From positions 1 through 8,837 of the forward strand of contig JBDHZK010000114.1 in the NCBI GenBank assembly GCA_039811865.1: a DNA stretch of 8,837 nt, given 5' to 3'. The DNA comes from JBDHZK01 sp039811865 (GTDB taxonomy: Bacteria > Actinomycetota > Actinomycetes > Propionibacteriales > Propionibacteriaceae). The translations under genes and the position numbers were made by a program. Positions 4,933 to 8,837 of this stretch are shown one piece after another. How positions within the stretch are numbered: the first letter of the stretch is position 1; each line of letters begins with the position of its first letter. Below the pieces are notes generated by a model, which had not been told where the DNA came from, ran no database searches, and worked only from the letters and a program-made list of their open reading frames with translations.

Positions 4933-6381
4933 TCAACCCCGGCGGACGGTCAAGGTGTGTTCGCCGAACGAGACCACCTGGCCCTCGCGCAGCCGGACCG
5001 GATCCCCTGCGGGGCAGGGCTCGTATTCCCCCGCGGAGTTGGCTACCGCCGTCCCATTTGTCGACCCACGGTCCATCACGAACAGGCCCCGCTCGTCCTG
5101 GCCGATCGCGAGGTGCGTTTTCGAGACCATGCGGCCGTTCTCCCCGGCTTTGACCAGGCGCGCACCCTCTTCGCCCGGGCGCGGTTGCGGGTTGCGTCCG
5201 ATCAGCACCAGAGCCCCGACCGGCACCTCGCGGCCGTCATCGAGGCGAATGATCCAGGACGCCTGCGCGGCCCCTTCGTTCCGGCGCGCGATTCGGGTGC
5301 CGCCGTCGTCCGCTGATGTGAGTCCGGCACTGGCCTGGGAATGGGCGGACGGTGGCCAGCCCGGTGGTGGGGCGGCGGGGAAGCCGCCCGGCGGTCCCGC
5401 TTGCGGTGGCTGCGGGAACTGGGGAAGGGGGTGTTGCGGGACTGGCTGTCCGTACGGCTGTCCGATGAACTGCTGTGGGGGCTGCGCGTAATGCTGGGGC
5501 ACGGGCTGCTGTGGCGGCGCGTACCGCGGCGTTTGCTGTTGGGAGTACTGCTGGGGGGCCTGCTGCTGCGCGTATTGCTGGGGCGCGGGCTGTCCTTGTG
5601 TCTGACCGGGCGGCTGTGGGCCGGCGAACGCCGCCGGGTACTGCGATTGAGGTTGGACGCTGCCCGGGTACGGCTGCCCGGGGGGCGTGATCGCGGCGCC
5701 GGTCTGGGGCCGGCCGAAGCTCGCCTGAGCGGTGGCATATTGGGGGGCCGGCGTCGGCTGCACCTCCGGCGAGCCACGCACCGGCTCCGGCTGACTCGTG
5801 GTTACCGATCCGGGCGCCTGCGGCGCGAACCCACGCGGAGCGACGTGGGCGGGCAGACCCACGGTGGTACTCGCGGCAGAAGCCGCGACCGCGGCGCGGG
5901 CCGGTGCGCGTGAGGTGGAGGCCGCCCGCTTCCGGGACCGCTCCGCGATCACGATGGAGCGGGCGGCGAGGTCGTGCCAGCCCTGTTTTCGGGGGTTGAC
6001 GATGAGCATGATCACCAGCACGACAAGCGGCAGCGCGAGGGCGGCACACGCTCCCAGGATCAACTGCCGGAGGAAGAATCGTCCCCAACCGATCGGGGCA
6101 CCGTCGGCGGCGCCGACCAATTCCAACCGTAGGGCCCGCATCCCAGGACCGGCCCCGCGGGCGGCGAACATCCACCAGACCAGCACGGCCCAGCCGCCGA
6201 GCAGCACAGCGTAGGCGATCCCGGCGACCAGCAACACGTTCTGCGTCCAGTTGAACCACGCGACGGCCGCGAAGACGCCGGTGATCAGGGCGGGGAAGAT
6301 GCCGTCGATCAACTGCGCCAAGAAACGGCGGCCGAGCCCGCCGATCCGGACGCCCGCAGCCGTCGGTTGGACCTCGCTCAT
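4933..6381 (-). CDS. RDD membrane domain - Pro/Gln-rich tether - FHA domain protein
   Basis: This is a 482-residue, three-part protein. Residues 13-147 form an RDD domain: 'GLGRRFLAQLIDG' with R19 and D27, hydrophobic helices around 28-71 and 106-128, and a closing 'KQGWHDLAARSIVI' with D137. Residues 150-375 are low-complexity, Ala/Ser-rich at first and then very rich in Pro and Gln between 205 and 345, probably a disordered cytoplasmic tether. Residues 376-482 form a C-terminal FHA domain with the key phosphothreonine-binding residues: G395-R396, S420-K-T-H423 and S440-T-N-G-T444. The protein should hold an FHA reader near the inner membrane face and bind a Ser/Thr-kinase substrate. The start is ATG at 6381, preceded by a strong Shine-Dalgarno (AGGGAGGT, 6385-6392); a TTG start at 6402 would lie upstream of that site and is rejected. 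It follows the other FHA gene by 80 bp and is probably co-transcribed with it. Confidence 0.9.
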   Translation of the reverse strand: MSEVQPTAAGVRIGGLGRRFLAQLIDGIFPALITGVFAAVAWFNWTQNVLLVAGIAYAVLLGGWAVLVWWMFAARGAGPGMRALRLELVGAADGAPIGWGRFFLRQLILGACAALALPLVVLVIMLIVNPRKQGWHDLAARSIVIAERSRKRAASTSRAPARAAVAASAASTTVGLPAHVAPRGFAPQAPGSVTTSQPEPVRGSPEVQPTPAPQYATAQASFGRPQTGAAITPPGQPYPGSVQPQSQYPAAFAGPQPPGQTQGQPAPQQYAQQQAPQQYSQQQTPRYAPPQQPVPQHYAQPPQQFIGQPYGQPVPQHPLPQFPQPPQAGPPGGFPAAPPPGWPPSAHSQASAGLTSADDGGTRIARRNEGAAQASWIIRLDDGREVPVGALVLIGRNPQPRPGEEGARLVKAGENGRMVSKTHLAIGQDERGLFVMDRGSTNGTAVANSAGEYEPCPAGDPVRLREGQVVSFGEHTLTVRRG

Positions 6382-6384
6382 CCC

Positions 6385-6392
6385 ACCTCCCT
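6385..6392 (-). promoter_or_regulatory. Strong ribosome binding site that fixes the RDD/FHA start
   Basis: On the minus strand AGGGAGGT ends 3 nt before the ATG at 6381, the best Shine-Dalgarno in the window. It decides between ATG 6381 and the upstream TTG at 6402. Confidence 0.75.
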
Positions 6393-6431
6393 TGTGCGCC
6401 AAACAATGCCACCCCGCCGAGCCGTCCGGGG

Positions 6432-6448
6432 GCGGCCGGACCGGCCGC
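6432..6448 (-). other. GC palindrome between the two FHA genes
   Basis: GCGGCCGG and CCGGCCGC (8-bp arms) flank a single base at 6440. As RNA this would fold as a 6-bp stem with a 5-nt loop. It lies 14 nt past the stop codon of the upstream FHA gene, so it could be a weak terminator, an attenuator setting the ratio of the two proteins, or chance in very GC-rich DNA. There is no T-run. Confidence 0.35.
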
Positions 6449-6461
6449 GCGGCCTCCGGGG

Positions 6462-8837
6462 TCAGCCCGGTTCGCCAACCCTGATCTGGACGCCGTCGCC
6501 CAGGTCGAGAATCGAGCCGTACCCGACCACCACGGGCTCGCCGGGACGCAGTTGCGTCGGGCCCTCCCCGGGACGGACCAGGACGGTCCCGTTCGTGCTG
6601 TGCAGGTCGGTGACGACCACGTCCCAGCCGACGGCCGCGAAGCGCAGGTGGGTGCGGCTGATGTCCTGGCTGGGGCTGGGCACCGTGACCAGGATGGGAT
6701 CCCGATCGGTGGGCTGGGCGCTGGGCGCCCGGCCCAGCAGGATCGTCCCGGTCAGGTCAGCCTGCTGACCCGTTGTGGTCTGCAGACGCGCGAGTGCCGG
6801 CTTGGGCACCAGCCGAGTCGACGACGGATCCACCGTCCCGCCGCAGCGCAGGCAGACGCGCGATTCTGGCGGGTTCGGGTGGAAGTTGGCGCACATCGCC
6901 GCCAGGACCGAGCCCTCCGGCAGGTTCTGCTCGGCCTGCCCCGGACGGTGCGTCGCGGCCAAGGACGTGGCGAAGATCGTGTCGCCGTCCTGTTCGTCGC
7001 GCACGCTGGGCGAGTACTCCCGGGGCGAGCCTGTGAACGATGGCACCCCGGCGATCACCCCACCCGGCGAGCGTGGGAATGCCGGTGAGCCAATCGGGCC
7101 GGTGGGCTCGGTTGCACTGATGAACGCGCCCCCCGGCGCACCCACCGGACGTCCCGGCGCGGCCGGGCCCTGCGGCCCACCTGGGGCCGGTGGCGGGGAG
7201 CCGGGCCAGGACTGCGGGCCGGGCGGTGGCACCTGTCCGCCCGGCTGTGGCGCCGGACCGCCGGGAGGTGCCCATGGCGCGAAGGGCGCCTGGCCCCGTG
7301 GTCCCGGTGGGGGTTGCTGGCCGGGAAAGTTTCCCGGTCCGGCGGGAGCCCCGGGGTAAGGCCCGGGTGCGAACTCGCCGGGTGTTCCCGGCGCCGACGG
7401 GCGCCCTTGCGGACCAGGCAAAAAGCCCCCCTGTGGGCCAGGCGGGAAGGCCCCCTGTGGGCCAGGCGGGAAGGCCCCCTGCGGACCAGGCGGGAAGGCC
7501 CCCTGCGGACCAGGCGGAAAGCCCTGCGTACTGGGTGGCCCCCCGGGGCCCCCGGACTGCTGCGGCTGCGGGGGACGTCCCGGACCCGACTGCGGCCAAC
7601 TCGGCTGGCCCGCGCTCGGAGGACCTTGTGGGGGCTGATGCCCGGGTGCCGATTGCCACGGCGATTGCGGCCCCGCAGCCTGAGGCGCAGCCGGCCGGGG
7701 CGGCAGCGGCATCCCGCCCGGAGCCGGCGGAGCCGGCGGAACTGGCCCGGGTAGGTTGAGCCCCGGGGCGGCGCGTGGTGCCGGCACGGGGCTGACTCCA
7801 CCCAGACCCAACCCCGGCATGGGCAGGAGCCCCGCGGGAGCGTCCTGGCGGTCCAGCTCCATGCTGACCGGCGCGGGCGCTGGCGGCGCGTCGGGCACGG
7901 TCAGGTCCACGGGTCCCGCCGGGACGTCGGAATGAGCGTCCTGCACCGCGTCGACCGAGGCGTCCGGCGAAGTCTCGGGCTCCGCTCCAGGGGTCGACTC
8001 GAGCTGTGGCGCACGCTCGGATTCACCAACTTGGGCCGGCCCGGGCTCAGCCGCCGGCTGTGTCGATTCGGTGACAGCCTGCTGTTCTGATTCTGACGAC
8101 TCCGTGGACGCCGACACCGGCTCGGCCGGTTCGGAGGGTTCCCCGGCCGTCGGGACGACTTCGTCGGCCAGGTCGGACTCGGCAGCCGGCGCGGGCCCGG
8201 GGAGATCAGGCTCGCCACCGGTCGGCTGATCCTCCAAAGGTTCGGAGTCGACGGCGGCGGGGTAGGAGTCGGCGGGCTCGGGGGCCGCCGGTTCGGGCGG
8301 AGTCTGCGCCGCCGCGGCCTGGGGTCCACCCGCCCGCGCCTCGTGCTCGTCCGGGCCGGGTGCGGCTTCGGCAGCGGGTTCCTGGGGCTCGCCCACATTG
8401 CCGTCCGAGGCCTGAGCCGCGGCGTCGATGTGCGGATCCCGCCGATCCGGCCTGAGCGCTTCGGACTCGGACGCTTCCCCCTCAGGCGCACCAGCCTCCG
8501 GCGCACCCGCCTCCGGCTCAGGCGTCACGGGCTCGTCGTGGCCGGGGGTAGCTACCTCCGGCTCAGCCGCCGCCGGCTCATCGGCCGGGGACTCGGCGGC
8601 ATCGGCCTCCTCCGCGGACACCTCGACGGCGGGCGCTTCCTCCCCAGACCCCTCCACTTGCGGGACTACTTCGGCGACGTCCTCACCGGCAGTGCCGACC
8701 ACCGCCATCGCGCCCCCGGCACCGGCCGCGACAGCAACGATCGGGGCATCCTCCCGCGCCGGGGCCTCGGTTTGGGCGGCGATCGCCTCGCCCGCCTCCT
8801 GCTCGGCCTGGACCTGCGCGGCGGTCGGGAACTGCAG
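6462..8837 (-). CDS. Long low-complexity protein with putative zinc site and C-terminal FHA domain (5' end outside window)
   Basis: The frame is open from the stop at 6464-6462 to the right edge (791 residues visible). An ATG at 8708 would give 748 residues, but it has no clear Shine-Dalgarno and the 43 codons before it have no stop and the same Ala/Glu-rich composition, so I treat the gene as 5'-truncated. In order: an acidic Ala/Glu/Pro/Ser-rich part (about 7900-8837); a Pro/Gly/Gln-rich collagen-like part (about 7030-7850) with five 8-residue repeats; a Cys/His cluster C-x3-H-x8-C-x2-C (6843-6893) that may bind zinc; then an FHA domain (about 6470-6750) with LLGR, SRTH (near 6648-6659) and STNGT (6585-6599). 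These are the residues FHA domains use to read phosphothreonine. No membrane segment is visible. It is probably an adaptor in Ser/Thr-kinase signalling, adjacent to a second FHA gene. Targets are unknown. Confidence 0.85.
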   Translation of the reverse strand: MQFPTAAQVQAEQEAGEAIAAQTEAPAREDAPIVAVAAGAGGAMAVVGTAGEDVAEVVPQVEGSGEEAPAVEVSAEEADAAESPADEPAAAEPEVATPGHDEPVTPEPEAGAPEAGAPEGEASESEALRPDRRDPHIDAAAQASDGNVGEPQEPAAEAAPGPDEHEARAGGPQAAAAQTPPEPAAPEPADSYPAAVDSEPLEDQPTGGEPDLPGPAPAAESDLADEVVPTAGEPSEPAEPVSASTESSESEQQAVTESTQPAAEPGPAQVGESERAPQLESTPGAEPETSPDASVDAVQDAHSDVPAGPVDLTVPDAPPAPAPVSMELDRQDAPAGLLPMPGLGLGGVSPVPAPRAAPGLNLPGPVPPAPPAPGGMPLPPRPAAPQAAGPQSPWQSAPGHQPPQGPPSAGQPSWPQSGPGRPPQPQQSGGPGGPPSTQGFPPGPQGAFPPGPQGAFPPGPQGAFPPGPQGGFLPGPQGRPSAPGTPGEFAPGPYPGAPAGPGNFPGQQPPPGPRGQAPFAPWAPPGGPAPQPGGQVPPPGPQSWPGSPPPAPGGPQGPAAPGRPVGAPGGAFISATEPTGPIGSPAFPRSPGGVIAGVPSFTGSPREYSPSVRDEQDGDTIFATSLAATHRPGQAEQNLPEGSVLAAMCANFHPNPPESRVCLRCGGTVDPSSTRLVPKPALARLQTTTGQQADLTGTILLGRAPSAQPTDRDPILVTVPSPSQDISRTHLRFAAVGWDVVVTDLHSTNGTVLVRPGEGPTQLRPGEPVVVGYGSILDLGDGVQIRVGEPG
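7404..7523 (-). repeat. Five-copy 24-bp in-frame tandem repeat (FPPGPQGA-type)
   Basis: Five consecutive 24-bp units start at 7404, 7428, 7452, 7476 and 7500. Read on the minus strand they encode the octamers FPPGPQGA (three), FPPGPQGG and FLPGPQGR. The middle units are nearly identical in DNA, differing mainly at two positions (TGTGGG or TGCGGA), so they arose by recent duplication. The outer ones have diverged more. Copy number could vary among strains without shifting the frame. Confidence 0.92.

Noticed and set aside
4730..4936. Minus-strand 68-codon open frame between the RDD/FHA gene and the ThuA-family gene
   Set aside because: It begins inside the terminator-like hairpin, spans the predicted promoter, lacks a ribosome site and is Arg/Ala-rich without a recognisable fold.
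5202..5913. Several overlapping open frames on both strands across the RDD/FHA linker
   Set aside because: Repetitive Pro/Gln codons create open frames in other phases; none shows a domain or start signal.
6757..7801. Alternative minus-strand frames across the Gly/Pro region of the long FHA gene
   Set aside because: They are out-of-phase readings of the repetitive region and are Arg/Gly/Ala-rich without motifs; the main frame carries the FHA and zinc-like motifs.

Overview
The window is high-GC DNA from a Gram-positive actinobacterium. The base composition, GTG starts, RDD and FHA proteins with long Pro/Gln/Ala-rich linkers, and a lipoprotein-type binding protein all fit Actinomycetota. A Propionibacteriales-like host is my guess from general resemblance only. 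Every gene I can support lies on the minus strand, so the window reads from right to left. I see no mobile element, tRNA, rRNA or CRISPR array.

Right part (about 4933-8837): two adjacent FHA-domain genes. The upstream one runs off the right edge of the window. It is a very long low-complexity protein (acidic Ala/Glu/Pro, then collagen-like Gly/Pro with a 5 x 24 bp tandem repeat) ending in a C/H-C-C putative zinc site and an FHA domain. The second joins an N-terminal RDD membrane domain to a Pro/Gln-rich tether and a C-terminal FHA domain. A GC-rich hairpin sits right after its stop. Together they look like part of a phosphothreonine-signalling locus; the kinase or phosphatase is not in view.

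Middle (3978-4932): a 286 bp gene-free stretch with a plausible minus-strand promoter (4856-4884) and several inverted repeats leads into a ThuA-family gene.

Left-centre (342-3842): a tightly coupled four-gene osmoprotectant/quaternary-amine ABC importer (OpuC/ProVWXZ type) in the order ATPase, permease, permease, lipoprotein substrate-binding protein. Each junction overlaps by 1-4 nt. It probably imports glycine betaine, choline, carnitine or a similar compound. A 15-bp-arm hairpin behind the binding-protein gene probably ends the operon. Its core resembles a palindrome that recurs between genes in many bacterial genomes.

Left edge (1-113): the first 37 codons of a gene that looks like a Gfo/Idh/MocA oxidoreductase, cut by the window. 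ThuA and Gfo/Idh/MocA proteins are often neighbours in sugar-related loci, so the transporter may sit between two parts of a carbohydrate locus. The substrate cannot be read from the sequence.

Nothing here is clearly a new system. The most unusual items are the tethered FHA pair with its coding repeat array, the structured leader of the ThuA gene, and the repeat-like terminator hairpin.
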